From NCBI GenBank assembly GCA_905478925.1, contig CAJQKQ010000037.1, positions 53,046 to 117,045 on the forward strand: 64,000 nucleotides of DNA. Reading direction: 5' to 3'. This document shows, piece by piece, positions 34,947-44,516 of the stretch. The position numbers were made by a program, and so were the translations under genes. How positions within the stretch are numbered: the first letter of the stretch is position 1; each line of letters opens with the position of its first letter. This DNA is from an uncultured Verrucomicrobiales bacterium (GTDB taxonomy: Bacteria > Verrucomicrobiota > Verrucomicrobiia > Verrucomicrobiales > Akkermansiaceae). Below the pieces are notes generated by a model. That model did not search any database, was not told the origin of the DNA, and saw nothing but the letters and a program-made list of their open reading frames with translations.

Positions 34947-36527
34947 ATGGCAAAAAAGATCAAGACCACAAATCCAAGGATTCTCATTGTCACCCCGGAG
35001 ATCACGTACCTCCCGGCAGGCATGGGGAACATGGCGCAGAGGATGTCAGCCAAGGCCGGCGGCCTCGCGGACGTATCTGCGTCCCTGGTCTCGGCGCTAT
35101 TCAATCTCGGGGCGGATGTGCACGTGGCGATGCCGAATTATCGGAAGATTTTCCAGGGGGATGTCTTCAATCTCCATGAAAAGGAGCTAAAAAAATACCA
35201 TGAGGTGCTGCCGGAGGCGCACATCCACCTCGCGGAGGATCGGATTTTCTACTACCGCGACCGCGTTTACAGTAGTCACGCGGACGAGGCGATGCGCATC
35301 GCCATGGTTTTCCAGCGCGAGGTCATCAACCACATCGTGCCCAAGGCGCGACCTGACCTGATCCACTGCAACGACTGGATGACCGCGCTGATCCCGGCGA
35401 TGGCGAAGCGGCGCGGGATCAAGAGCCTGTTCACCGTCCACAACATCCACACCCACCAGGTGAGCCTCTCGCAGGCGGAGGAGACTGGGATCGATGCGGC
35501 GGAGTTCTGGATGAACCTGTATTTCTCGAAAAATCCCGGAGGATACGACCACGCGCGCTCGGGTGTGCCCGTGGATCTTCTGAGCTCGGGAATCTTCGCC
35601 TCGCATTTCATTAATACGGTCAGTCCGCGCTTCCTCTGGGAAATCGTCGAGGGCTGGCATCCGGTGGTGCCGTGGTCTGTCCGTGAGGAGATCCGGAACA
35701 AATATCACGCCGGCTGTGCCTCCGGCATTCTCAATGCGCCGGATGCTTCCTACAACCCGAAGACAGACGATTCGCTTGTCCGGAACTTCACCCACAAGGA
35801 TTTCTGGGATGCCAAGCGCGAGAACAAGATAGCCTTCCAGCAAGAGCTCGGACTGGATGTGAATGCGGATGCACCGCTGTTTTTTTGGCCTTCCCGCCTC
35901 GATCCCGTGCAGAAGGGACCGCAGCTCGTCACCGACATTCTGGTGAAAACGGTTTCTGATTACTGGGACAAGGGGCTTCAGCTTGCGGTGGTTGCGAACG
36001 GCCCGCATGAGGTTTTCTTCAAGGACATCATCAGGGATTACAATCTCGGCAACAGGGTGGCCATCGTCGACTTTAATGAGCGCCTTTCGCGCCTCGGCTA
36101 CGCGGCCTCCGATTTCATGCTCATGCCCTCACTGTTCGAGCCTTGCGGCCTGCCACAGATGACGGCACCACTCTATGGATCGCTGCCCGTGGTTCACGGT
36201 ACCGGTGGCCTCTACGATACGGTTCACCCGATGGATGTACTAAATGCGACAGGCAATGGCTTCCGTTTTGATAACTACGATTCCAACGCGTTGCGCTGGG
36301 GAATCGACAGTGCGATGGAGTTTTTCGCTCTTCCCTACGAGGTGAAGGAACCGCAGATTCGGCGTGTCATCAAGGAGAGCGCGAAGGAATTCAGCCATGA
36401 AGAAGTGGCGCGCCGCTACATCGAGATCTATGAGCAAATGCTTGCGAGGCCGCTGGTTGAGCAGGAGGCGGGAGAGGATCTCAAAGGGCTGACGGCACCG
36501 AACGACTCGTTCCTGCCAAGTTCGTAA
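34947..36527 (+). CDS. glgA: glycogen (starch) synthase
   Basis: This GT5-type ADP-glucose-dependent synthase extends alpha-1,4-glucan. The N-terminal motif KAGGLADVSASLVSAL carries the ADP-glucose-binding lysine. LFTVHNIHTHQ, the C-lobe PSRLDPVQKGPQ, and FMLMPSLFEPCGLPQM with the E-x7-E acid pair follow. The length of 526 residues is near the family's 480-520. The gene stands alone, with about 100 bases free on either side. Confidence 0.93.
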   Translation: MAKKIKTTNPRILIVTPEITYLPAGMGNMAQRMSAKAGGLADVSASLVSALFNLGADVHVAMPNYRKIFQGDVFNLHEKELKKYHEVLPEAHIHLAEDRIFYYRDRVYSSHADEAMRIAMVFQREVINHIVPKARPDLIHCNDWMTALIPAMAKRRGIKSLFTVHNIHTHQVSLSQAEETGIDAAEFWMNLYFSKNPGGYDHARSGVPVDLLSSGIFASHFINTVSPRFLWEIVEGWHPVVPWSVREEIRNKYHAGCASGILNAPDASYNPKTDDSLVRNFTHKDFWDAKRENKIAFQQELGLDVNADAPLFFWPSRLDPVQKGPQLVTDILVKTVSDYWDKGLQLAVVANGPHEVFFKDIIRDYNLGNRVAIVDFNERLSRLGYAASDFMLMPSLFEPCGLPQMTAPLYGSLPVVHGTGGLYDTVHPMDVLNATGNGFRFDNYDSNALRWGIDSAMEFFALPYEVKEPQIRRVIKESAKEFSHEEVARRYIEIYEQMLARPLVEQEAGEDLKGLTAPNDSFLPSS

Positions 36528-36630
36528 GAAGACGGAGTTCGCAGTTCGAATCGAATTTTTTCACCGCAGAGCCGCAGAGGTGGCGCAGAATCGGGCTTGT
36601 GTTTGGGAGCTGGGATTCCGGGTTTGGTGC

Positions 36631-38262
36631 TCAGCGCGCGGCACGGTTGAGCCTCGGGCTGGGGTTGTTGCCGGGCTTCAGTTTTCCTTCTGCCTTCAGG
36701 TGAAGGAGTAAAATTCGCCTGATCTCGTCTGACGCTTCGATGTTATTCGGGACGCTGTGGTTTGAGGAAACGATCAGTTCGGACGCCACCGGCGTTACGT
36801 GAGACGACCAGTAGGGCACCACCCCGTCGCTGCTTTCCGTGGTGTCGCCCTGACCCTTGTCGCCCATGATGGAGTGGAAGGTGATGTCTTTCGGTAGGGG
36901 CAGTTTGTTCAGTCCCTTGAAGCCGCGGCTGTTGGGCGAGAGGCTGCTGATTGCAGTCGGGGGGCGTATCGTTTCAGACTCAGCGGTGCCGGCCAGTGAG
37001 CCGCCGAGACTCTGTGCCGTTGCATCGAGTATGCCGATGGTGAGGGTTTTCGGAAGGCGGATGAGGTTGGAAATAAGAGCCGTTCCACGGAAATTCGCCA
37101 TCGGGCTGCCACGGTGGGGGACGGCCATGAAGGCGACCCGTTTCGGATCCGTGTATGGTTTGTAGAGCAAGCCTTGCTTGATAAGTTCACGGGTGTCGGA
37201 GTTCACCTTGAGTTGTGAGAAAGGGGTGTTGAAATGGGCATCGTAGAGGGCTGTGCCAGGATCGGTGATGGCCGTTCTCGTGAGCAGACCGCCCATGGAG
37301 TGGGAGAGGATGACCATTTTTTTTAGGTTCGTGTCATCGCCCTTCGAGCGGGCGTAGGCCGATGCCGCCTGCATATTCTGGCGGAATTTAATCGCACTGT
37401 AGAGCCAGGGCGTGCCGGTGGGGTAGTTGTAGAGCCAAACTTGGTAATTCTCGCGGAACCAAGGCTCCGCCGAGAGGTCGTTGATTATGTCACGGTAAGC
37501 CTCCGGGCTGGAGACCAGGCCGTGAACCATTACTACGGGGATTTTGGTGGGATCGTAAGGCTGGAAGAAATAGAGCCCCGTCTCTTTGGCGAAGCGCTCC
37601 GGGATGATGACGTTCTGGATTCGTAGGTTGTCGAGATCGCACATGTACCAGAAGAAATCGATGGGTGCGGTCCAGTCGGCTGCGAGGTAATGTGAGTTTC
37701 CGTCTACCAAGTAGTTTTCCTGCCGCCAGCGCATGGGGAAGTGCCATTGTGGGACGGGCGTATCGAAATCCAGGATTACGCTGAGGTTGCGGGGCTGGCC
37801 GTTCGGCGGATAGAACCTCGGACGGGGGGAACCGACAGGCGAGGTCGCCGTCCATGCCACTGCCGGGATACCGAGCCCGGGCGCGCGTTGCAGGCGGGCC
37901 TCGTTCCGGATTCTTACCTTTGAGGCGGGGAAGAGCGCGTCCACCTTGGAGAGATCCTCGTTGAGCTTGCTCGGATCCGATATGGCGGTGCCCAGTGCCG
38001 CCGCCTGTGAAGGCCAGTCGTCACCGCCGCAGCGCAGCTTGTCGAAGAGGATGCCCAGCGCCTTGTTGTATTCCTGCTCGGCGGCGGGCCATTGCGCTTT
38101 CTTTCCGGGATCGGCTAGGATCGCCCAGTTGAGCCTGGCGTTTTCCAGAACAACATCCGCAGGGTCGCGTGATGCAAAGGGTAGTGAGTGGCAGGCAGGA
38201 GGTTGTGGAGCTCCGCAATGGCAGAGGAAAACAACGGGTAAGAGGAGGAACAGGTAGTGCAT
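36631..38262 (-). CDS. lipoprotein alpha/beta-hydrolase (lipase-like)
   Basis: The start MHYLFLLLPVVFLCHCGAPQ contains a lipobox. A helical N-terminal region precedes an alpha/beta-hydrolase fold: the oxyanion segment VVMVHGLVSSPEAYRD, the nucleophile elbow VILSHSMGGLLTRT and the late histidine in NHSVPNN. It is probably an outer-membrane-attached lipase or esterase. The substrate is unknown. About 100 bases lie between it and the glycogen synthase, whose coding strand converges on it. Confidence 0.8.
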   Translation of the reverse strand: MHYLFLLLPVVFLCHCGAPQPPACHSLPFASRDPADVVLENARLNWAILADPGKKAQWPAAEQEYNKALGILFDKLRCGGDDWPSQAAALGTAISDPSKLNEDLSKVDALFPASKVRIRNEARLQRAPGLGIPAVAWTATSPVGSPRPRFYPPNGQPRNLSVILDFDTPVPQWHFPMRWRQENYLVDGNSHYLAADWTAPIDFFWYMCDLDNLRIQNVIIPERFAKETGLYFFQPYDPTKIPVVMVHGLVSSPEAYRDIINDLSAEPWFRENYQVWLYNYPTGTPWLYSAIKFRQNMQAASAYARSKGDDTNLKKMVILSHSMGGLLTRTAITDPGTALYDAHFNTPFSQLKVNSDTRELIKQGLLYKPYTDPKRVAFMAVPHRGSPMANFRGTALISNLIRLPKTLTIGILDATAQSLGGSLAGTAESETIRPPTAISSLSPNSRGFKGLNKLPLPKDITFHSIMGDKGQGDTTESSDGVVPYWSSHVTPVASELIVSSNHSVPNNIEASDEIRRILLLHLKAEGKLKPGNNPSPRLNRAAR

Positions 38263-38283
38263 GTGGGTGAACGGAAAAAGTCT

Positions 38284-38565
38284 TCAGAAGTTATCGAAAA
38301 TCGCCCTGCGTTTCTCTTCATACTCGGCCTCGGTGATGAGGTTTTCCTTGCGGAGATTTTCGAGTGTAAGGAGTTTTTCTTGAGGATTGAGTTGAGGCGG
38401 AAGGGCTGGCGGTTTTTTCTTCGAGAAAGGCCTTTCGACAAAAATAACAAAGAGAATGGCAAGCGGTAAGCCGAGGAGAAGCAGGAAAATTACGGAAATT
38501 ATTATCAGCTCGGGGCCTCCGATTGGGCCGAGGAACAGCCAGAATTCTGAAATCATTATTTCCAT
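38284..38565 (-). CDS. small membrane protein with SHOCT-like C-terminus
   Basis: The ATG at 38565 gives 93 residues. A membrane helix (LIIISVIFLLLLGLPLAILF) is followed by a proline-rich linker and the C-terminal helix pair LTLENLRKENLITEAEYEEK, then RRAIFDNF, which is the SHOCT-type short oligomerisation motif. The longer open frame upstream overlaps nadE antisense and is not used. Its function is unknown; it ends 22 bases from the lipase start. Confidence 0.7.
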   Translation of the reverse strand: MEIMISEFWLFLGPIGGPELIIISVIFLLLLGLPLAILFVIFVERPFSKKKPPALPPQLNPQEKLLTLENLRKENLITEAEYEEKRRAIFDNF

Positions 38566-38674
38566 GTCGCAAGCCTTGTTGACAACTTCCTTTGATTGCA
38601 AGGCGGCTTGATCGCCATTGAGCTTCATTTGGTATGGCGCATGGGCTGTGGAGATGGTTTCCTGCCGGGGAGAA

Positions 38675-40303
38675 ATGAAAGTCGGGATTGCACAGATCAA
38701 CGGGGTGGTAGGGGATTTCCCGGGGAATGCGAAGCGAATCCTCGCCGCATACCGGGAATGCCTGGAGAAGGGCGCGGAGCTGGTGGTGACGCCGGAGATG
38801 AGTTTGGTCGGCTATCCGCCGAGAGATCTCGTCTACAAATCCCAGTTCGTGCCCAAATGCCTGCAGGCGCTCGACTACCTCGCCGACGAGGTCAAGGAAG
38901 TGCCGCTGATTGTCGGTTATGTGGATTTCCACGAGGGAAAATTCGGCAAGCCATTCCGCAACGCTGCGGCGTGGCTGGAAGGCGGCGAGATCCGCAGCAA
39001 GTTCTGGAAAACGCTTTTGCCAACCTACGATGTCTTCGACGAGAGGCGCTACTTCGAGCCGGGGGAGCGCTGCGAACCGTTCGTCTGGGGCGGCAAGCGC
39101 ATCGGCGTGACGATCTGCGAGGATGTCTGGAGCGAAGATTATCTCCGGCGCCCGTTCTACGACCGCGATCCTGTCGAAGAACTCTCAGCGGCAGGCGTGG
39201 ATCTGCTGATCAATCTCAGCGCATCGCCCTACCACCTCGGCAAGCCCGAGAACCGACGCAGGATGCTGACGGATGTTGCGAAGGAGGCGAACGTTCCGAT
39301 CGTCTATTGCAACTCGATCGGCGGCAACGATCAGCTTGTATTCGATGGCCACTCGATGGCGGTCGATCCGTCCGGAGAGGTGATTTCACAGCTAAGCGGC
39401 TTTGTGGAAGAGAGCCGGGTAATTGAGGTTTTTTCCGGAGGAGAAACGGAACCCCTCAAGTCCGGCTCCACCGAGCAACTCTACGATGCTCTCGTGCTCG
39501 GGCTGCGGGACTACGCGCACAAGTGTGGGTTTTCCACTGTCTGTCTCGGCCTCAGTGGCGGGATTGATTCGGCGCTAACAGCGGTGATCGCCGCCGACGC
39601 GCTCGGACCGGAAAATGTCCGTGGCCTGACGATGCCGAGCCCCTACTCATCGCGGGGCAGCGTGGAGGACTCATTCTCGCTTGCGGAAAAGATCGGTATC
39701 CGCTGTGACGAGGTCTCTATCTCCGCAGCCTTCGATTCGGTTAAGACGGCAATGGCTCCCGTTTTCGAAGGGAAAGAACAGGACGTGACCGAGGAAAACA
39801 TGCAGGCGCGTCTACGGGGGATGTTCCTGATGGCGCTTTCCAATAAGGACAACCACCTGCTGCTCACCACCGGCAACAAGAGTGAACTTGCGGTCGGATA
39901 TTGCACGATCTACGGCGATATGTGCGGCGGTCTCGCGGCGATCTCCGACCTCCCCAAGACCAAGGTTTTCGAAATTTCGAAATGGGTGAACCGTAACGGC
40001 GAGCGCATTCCCTGGAACACGATCACGAAACCCCCGAGCGCTGAGTTGCGCCCGGATCAGAAGGATCAGGACACTTTGCCCGAATACGATGTGCTCGATG
40101 CGATCCTCGAGCTTTACGTCGAGCAGCATCTCGGTGCAGAGGAAATCATCGGTCACGGCTACGACGAAACCATGGTTCGCTGGATCCAGCGCCGCGTTGA
40201 TCTCAACGAGTGGAAACGGCAGCAGGCCGCCCCCGGCATACGCGTCACCACAAAGGCTTTTGGCATGGGCAGGCGTATGCCGATTGTTCAGAGGTTTGTT
40301 TGA
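38675..40303 (+). CDS. nadE: glutamine-dependent NAD+ synthetase
   Basis: The enzyme performs the last NAD step, amidating deamido-NAD with glutamine and ATP. I chose the ATG at 38675 (542 residues); the upstream in-frame ATG at 38618 lies beyond a GGGGAG site. The N-terminal nitrilase-type amidase has the Glu of VTPEMSLVGYP, a lysine in KTLLP and the Cys of TICEDVW. The synthetase domain has the PP-loop LGLSGGIDSALTAV. It is divergent from the SHOCT gene. Confidence 0.95.
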   Translation: MKVGIAQINGVVGDFPGNAKRILAAYRECLEKGAELVVTPEMSLVGYPPRDLVYKSQFVPKCLQALDYLADEVKEVPLIVGYVDFHEGKFGKPFRNAAAWLEGGEIRSKFWKTLLPTYDVFDERRYFEPGERCEPFVWGGKRIGVTICEDVWSEDYLRRPFYDRDPVEELSAAGVDLLINLSASPYHLGKPENRRRMLTDVAKEANVPIVYCNSIGGNDQLVFDGHSMAVDPSGEVISQLSGFVEESRVIEVFSGGETEPLKSGSTEQLYDALVLGLRDYAHKCGFSTVCLGLSGGIDSALTAVIAADALGPENVRGLTMPSPYSSRGSVEDSFSLAEKIGIRCDEVSISAAFDSVKTAMAPVFEGKEQDVTEENMQARLRGMFLMALSNKDNHLLLTTGNKSELAVGYCTIYGDMCGGLAAISDLPKTKVFEISKWVNRNGERIPWNTITKPPSAELRPDQKDQDTLPEYDVLDAILELYVEQHLGAEEIIGHGYDETMVRWIQRRVDLNEWKRQQAAPGIRVTTKAFGMGRRMPIVQRFV

Positions 40304-40312
40304 ATAAGTGGC

Positions 40313-40362
40313 AAGTTCCGGGTGATCTGTGACCAGGATGAATTGGCATGGCGGAACTTTTT
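40313..40362 (+). terminator. possible long-loop terminator after nadE
   Basis: AAGTTCCG pairs with CGGAACTT across a 31-base loop and is followed by a short T-run. It stands 10 bases after the nadE stop. The long loop weakens the case. Confidence 0.3.
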
Positions 40363-40383
40363 CGGCTGATAGATAGGTAGCAT

Positions 40384-41012
40384 ATGAAAGTGTTATTCCC
40401 GCTTTGTTTCTGTGTGTGGCTGGTAGGTGCTGGTTTGTATGGGCAGGATGTACCGCCTGCCTTCGAGAGAGGTCAGGTGGAGTAAGAGGAGGTCGCCGAG
40501 GATCTGCTCGATCCTTTTGATCCTGCCGTGAATGCTCCCAAGTTGATACGGGTGCAGGTTGAGTTCATAGAAATGGCTCATAAGGATCTCACTCGCTTGA
40601 TGATGGATGACAAGTCGGAGACTGCGGATGCGACTGCACTGCGAATGAAGGTGCAGGCATCGTGAATCCCGCAACGCCTACGGCATTTGAAATAAGGAAC
40701 GTCCGCAGCACTTTGGAAATCGAGCCCACACTGGATGCGGATGAAAGTATGATCGACCTGAGGTTTCTCCCCGAGTTCATTTGGCACACGGGAGACAGAG
40801 CTTGGAACGAGAGGAAAGACGAGTTGGGAAATGTCACCAAAGTCACCATGCCGGATTTCTACAAAATCAGCGTCAACACCAGCATCACCTGCATCACGGG
40901 GCAGTATGTGATGGTCGGTGTGGTGTCACCGAAAGACGAGGCAGGGGAGGTGGATATGGAACGAAAAGTAATGGTCTTCGTGAAATGCAAGGTACTTCCC
41001 ATAATCCCATGA
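40384..41012 (+). pseudogene. decayed secreted protein gene (nonsense plus frameshift/deletion)
   Basis: A signal-peptide start at 40384 (MKVLFPLCFCVWLVGAGLYG) ends at an in-frame TAA at 40483, after 33 codons. The same frame continues as intact-looking protein (KLIRVQVEFIEMAHKDLTRL, then ADATALRMKV) to a TGA at 40663. The rest of the protein follows in another frame from 40662 (TPTAFEIRNVRSTLEIEPTL, WHTGDRAWNERKDE, DMERKVMVFVKCKVLPIIP). The order matches a Verrucomicrobial secreted-protein family I recall, which resembles secretin-type proteins. About 50 residues seem to be missing at the frame change. Confidence 0.7.
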
Positions 41013-42070
41013 TCCGCTTTTCCATCGCATGCCTTCTTCTATTGCTACCCGCCAGTGCGGAGGTGGCTACTGCAGTTGACCCTTCCGATGAGCTTCCTGT
41101 GGGGAAGACGGTGATCTGGTCGCCGCTTTTCCAAGCCACGTGGGACTCGATGAATGCGGAGATGGGAGGGAAGCCTCTGAAGGTGGAGCCGCCAAACCAG
41201 TTGATGACGAGACTGGATGCTTTCGAATGGGACGCGGACAGGGTGATGCCGGAGGGAAGTTGGAAGGTTTGGAGCGGCGAGGCGAAAAAGGTTTTTCTGG
41301 ATACCGTGAACAAAGAAGCGGCAGCGATGACCGGGGAGGCGATCGGTCCCTTCAAGCTGATGGAAGAAATTCCCGGCGGATTGGCCTGCTTCGGATTACT
41401 GAACAGGGAGGTTAAATTTCAAACGCCGTTTTTCAAGAGCCGGAAAGTGCCGATGAATTTCGGCGCGAAGAAGGCGGAGGTCAGTTATTTCGGGGTGAAT
41501 GGTGATTTGAGCGGGAATTATGGAGAGAGCGTTAAGGTGCTAGCTTTCAGGCCGGTGGACGGGTCGCACGCACTGGAAGTTTCCTGCAAGGGAGGTGACG
41601 ACAAGGTGGTCTTTTATCGCCCTCCTGCGGCTCAGAGTTTCGCGACCGCCTGGATGTGGCTTCGTAAGTGGAAAAAGGATTTCTTACGGAATTCCGAGTT
41701 ACCGGGAACATGGGCTGACAGTTTGCTACATGAGGGCGATGAGGTGCGGGTGCCCTACGTTTCGCTGGATGTTACCACTGAATTCAGCGCGAGATTGCAG
41801 GGAGGGCGTTATTACGGAGGTGCGGGCGACCCATGAAGGATACGGAGGGCGGAGCAGGCAACAAAGTTCGAACTCTTCGAAAAAGGTGCCCGGGTGCGGG
41901 TGGTAACATCCCTCGAAGCCGATCCCTTCGGCGGTGATATTGTCCCCAAACCGGTTCCACGGCGTTTCATCTACGATAGCCCGTCTTTCGTGTTTCTATG
42001 GCGGAAGAATGCGGAATGTCCTTATTTCGGGGCATGGATTGGAGATGCTACGGCTTTGCGAAAATTCTAA
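41009..42070 (+). pseudogene. serpin-like secreted protein gene with an internal stop
   Basis: The ATG overlaps the end of the previous remnant. A signal peptide (MIRFSIACLLLLLPASA) precedes a long protein, interrupted by a single TGA at 41834. The same frame continues for 78 codons after it to the TAA at 42068. The continuation (KFELFEKGARVRVVTSLEAD, then PRRFIYDSPSFVFLWR) has the order of a serpin C-terminus, the hinge-proximal EEGTEA-like segment and the DRPF-like strand. This suggests that a TGG became TGA. The whole frame is 354 codons. The serpin assignment is tentative; the broken frame is certain. Confidence 0.65.
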
Positions 42071-42139
42071 TAATGTCGGGGGATTTCCGGCCAATTCCAG
42101 CTTCCATTTTCCCCGGTCGGAGGGGATAAGGGGTGAGGA

Positions 42140-44140
42140 ATGACGTTGACGGAAGCTAGGGAAATATTGGGACTCGGCCCGGATGAGGATCCGCGGCCGC
42201 ATCTCGATGAATTCCGTGCGGTGCGGGAAAGGATCGCCGATATGGTGAGGACGGCACCGAACGAGATGCTTGCGGCGAGGTACCAGGAGGGCTTAGTCGA
42301 GTTCGACAGGGCGCTGGCGGCAGTGCGGGAATATCTGGAGGCGCTGGGGCTGATCTCCCGAGTGACGGATGTTAAAGTAAATGACAATGCCCCGACGGAG
42401 CGAGGTCGTGCAGTTTTTGTTGAAGCGAACCAGGTCAAGGAGTCGATCGGTCTGCCTGTGGTTTCTCAGCGACTACCAGGATATTCCGATGAGGACGATT
42501 CAGAGCCCACCACAGGGAGAGTTTTCCGAGTGGTCGTCTGGTCACTGCTGCTGCTTTCGCTGATTGGATTCGGTGGGTGGATGTATCTCAAAGTGGAGGA
42601 GGAGCGGGAGCTCAGCAAGCATGCGCGGGTGGCTTTCCTTGAGCGGCAGGGGGCGATTTTCATTGAGAATCGCCGATGGCCCGAGGCGGAGGAGGCTTTC
42701 GCGGAGATCGAGGGGATTTATCCGGAATCCGATCTGATATCGCTGGGTCGCCGCAGCATTGAGGCAGGGATGACAGAGGAGCAGAACCAGTTCATCGGCT
42801 ATTGGAAGGGGGAGGCGATCGCTGCTTTCGAAGCAAGTCGCTGGGATGATGCGGAGAAGGCAGCGCGGCAGGTGCTCGATAAGTATCCGGGCGAGAAGGA
42901 AATCAATGCGCTGATATCCAGGGTCGGGGTGGCCAAGCAGGAGGAGGAGCGCCAAGAAGTTTTTGCGAGTGTAAGGAAAAGCATCGCGGGTCGGGATTTC
43001 GACAGGGCGCTTTCCGATGCTCAATCATTGGCCGCGAGGGATACGGAGGATGCCGAAGCGGCGGATTTGCTACGTGAGGCGAACCAGGCGAAGGATAAGG
43101 CGGAGGCCGATCTCATGAGGGCTCGCGAGCTTGCGGCGATGGCTGCCAATCGGGATACGGGGAAATTTGATGAGGAAGCGATCAACTGGATGCGCGAGGC
43201 ACTGGCACTGGCTCCGGATGATGAGCCAATCAAGGCTCGCTACGAAAAGATGGCTTCCTACACCCGCACGATCCGTGTGCCGGAGGATGTAAAAACGGTC
43301 GCCGAGGCACTTTCCAAGGCACGGGATAGGGATAGAGTCGTCCTTGCGGAAGGAATATGGGAAGGACCATTTATCATTGCAGCAGGGGTTGAGCTTGAGG
43401 GTGTTTCCGGGAAGACGATCGTCCAGTGCGCTGCTGATGCGGGAAGCGCTCTGAGCTTTTCACCCGGTGTCAAGGGGGCGCGGGTCAGCGGCCTGACGAT
43501 ACGCCACCTTTCCTTCGATGCGGGTGCGGAGCGGTTTTCTCTGGCGCATGTGCGCGGGGCTGAGGTGGATTTCTCGGATTGCCGTTTCGAACAGGGCAGC
43601 GGACACGGGATCGCGGTCACCGAGGGCGGACATGCGAAAGTTGCGCGCTGCCGGTTCACCGAGAACGGCTGGAACGGGATCGCGGTCACCGGTTCCGGCA
43701 GCCTGCTTGAGGCCGAGAAAAATATTCTGAAAGGCAATTTCCAGAACGGAATCGAGAACTGGGATGGTGCGGCGGTGATACTCGCAAACAACGAATGCAC
43801 GAGCAATAGTCGCAACGGTATTCACGTCGATTGCGGGGCTGCATCTGTCACGGCATTGGGCAACACGCTATCCGGGAACCGTGAGTTCGGTATGGTTGTC
43901 AGCAGCGCGGGAGCAGGCGAGATCACGGGGAACACCATGGAGAAGAACATGCTCGGCGGCATGGTTGTAAAGTCCGGCGGTGCGAAGGTTCAGGTGAAGG
44001 GGAACAGGATCAGATCAAACAAAGGCCCGGGTCTTGTCCTCGAGAAGGGGATTCCGGAAAATGCCTTCACGGGCAACACCCTCAGCGGTAACACTGGCGA
44101 TCAACTTATGTCCGGCGTCGACCTTTCCACCGCTGACTGA
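42140..44140 (+). CDS. membrane protein with tetratrico-type helices and right-handed beta-helix domain
   Basis: GGGTGAGG precedes the ATG at 42140. The N-terminal 75 residues are helical, with a J-domain-like shape but no HPD. One membrane helix (VVVWSLLLLSLIGFGGWMYL) follows, then a helical TPR-like part to about residue 370. The last 290 residues are parallel beta-helix coils (VELEGVSGKTIVQC, SGLTIRHLSFDAG, NGWNGIAVTG, NSRNGIHVDCG), typical of surface or periplasmic polysaccharide-binding or -cleaving domains. It is probably anchored in the inner membrane with the helix outside. The function is unknown. Confidence 0.75.
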   Translation: MTLTEAREILGLGPDEDPRPHLDEFRAVRERIADMVRTAPNEMLAARYQEGLVEFDRALAAVREYLEALGLISRVTDVKVNDNAPTERGRAVFVEANQVKESIGLPVVSQRLPGYSDEDDSEPTTGRVFRVVVWSLLLLSLIGFGGWMYLKVEEERELSKHARVAFLERQGAIFIENRRWPEAEEAFAEIEGIYPESDLISLGRRSIEAGMTEEQNQFIGYWKGEAIAAFEASRWDDAEKAARQVLDKYPGEKEINALISRVGVAKQEEERQEVFASVRKSIAGRDFDRALSDAQSLAARDTEDAEAADLLREANQAKDKAEADLMRARELAAMAANRDTGKFDEEAINWMREALALAPDDEPIKARYEKMASYTRTIRVPEDVKTVAEALSKARDRDRVVLAEGIWEGPFIIAAGVELEGVSGKTIVQCAADAGSALSFSPGVKGARVSGLTIRHLSFDAGAERFSLAHVRGAEVDFSDCRFEQGSGHGIAVTEGGHAKVARCRFTENGWNGIAVTGSGSLLEAEKNILKGNFQNGIENWDGAAVILANNECTSNSRNGIHVDCGAASVTALGNTLSGNREFGMVVSSAGAGEITGNTMEKNMLGGMVVKSGGAKVQVKGNRIRSNKGPGLVLEKGIPENAFTGNTLSGNTGDQLMSGVDLSTAD

Positions 44141-44156
44141 ACGTAATATTTTTAAA

Positions 44157-44516
44157 ATGAACCTCGAGGAAATTACCGACAAGATCCGCAGTTTTCGCGA
44201 CGAGCGGGACTGGTCGCAATTCCACAATCCCAAGGACATGGCTATCGCGATCTCGCTTGAGGCGGGTGAGCTGTTGGAACACTTCCTCTGGAAAAATCCC
44301 GAGGAAGTTGAGGAGAGAATCGTAGAGAGACGGGGCGAAATCCAATCCGAGATCGCCGATATCGCGATCTACCTAACGGAGTTGGCCGATAACCTCGGGA
44401 TCGATCTACTAAAGGCGATGGAGGAAAAGATCCGCGTCAACGCGGAGAAATACCCGGCGGAACGTGTCAGGGGATCGTCCAAGAAATACACGGAATACGG
44501 CGAAGCTTCAGAATGA
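44157..44516 (+). CDS. MazG-like nucleotide pyrophosphohydrolase
   Basis: The ATG at 44157 gives 119 residues. The all-alpha MazG fold is shown by SLEAGELLEHFLWKNPEEVE and EIQSEIADIAIYLTELADNL, which carry the EExxE/ExxD metal-binding acids. Such enzymes hydrolyse non-canonical or excess NTPs (house-cleaning) in the cytoplasm. The short length fits the dCTPase/RS21-C6-like subgroup. Its stop overlaps the next start. Confidence 0.88.
   Translation: MNLEEITDKIRSFRDERDWSQFHNPKDMAIAISLEAGELLEHFLWKNPEEVEERIVERRGEIQSEIADIAIYLTELADNLGIDLLKAMEEKIRVNAEKYPAERVRGSSKKYTEYGEASE

Noticed and set aside
41834..41836. TGA at 41834 as programmed recoding (selenocysteine or Trp)
   Set aside because: TGA ends many other genes in the window, no SECIS-like hairpin was seen after it, and the neighbouring gene is also broken.
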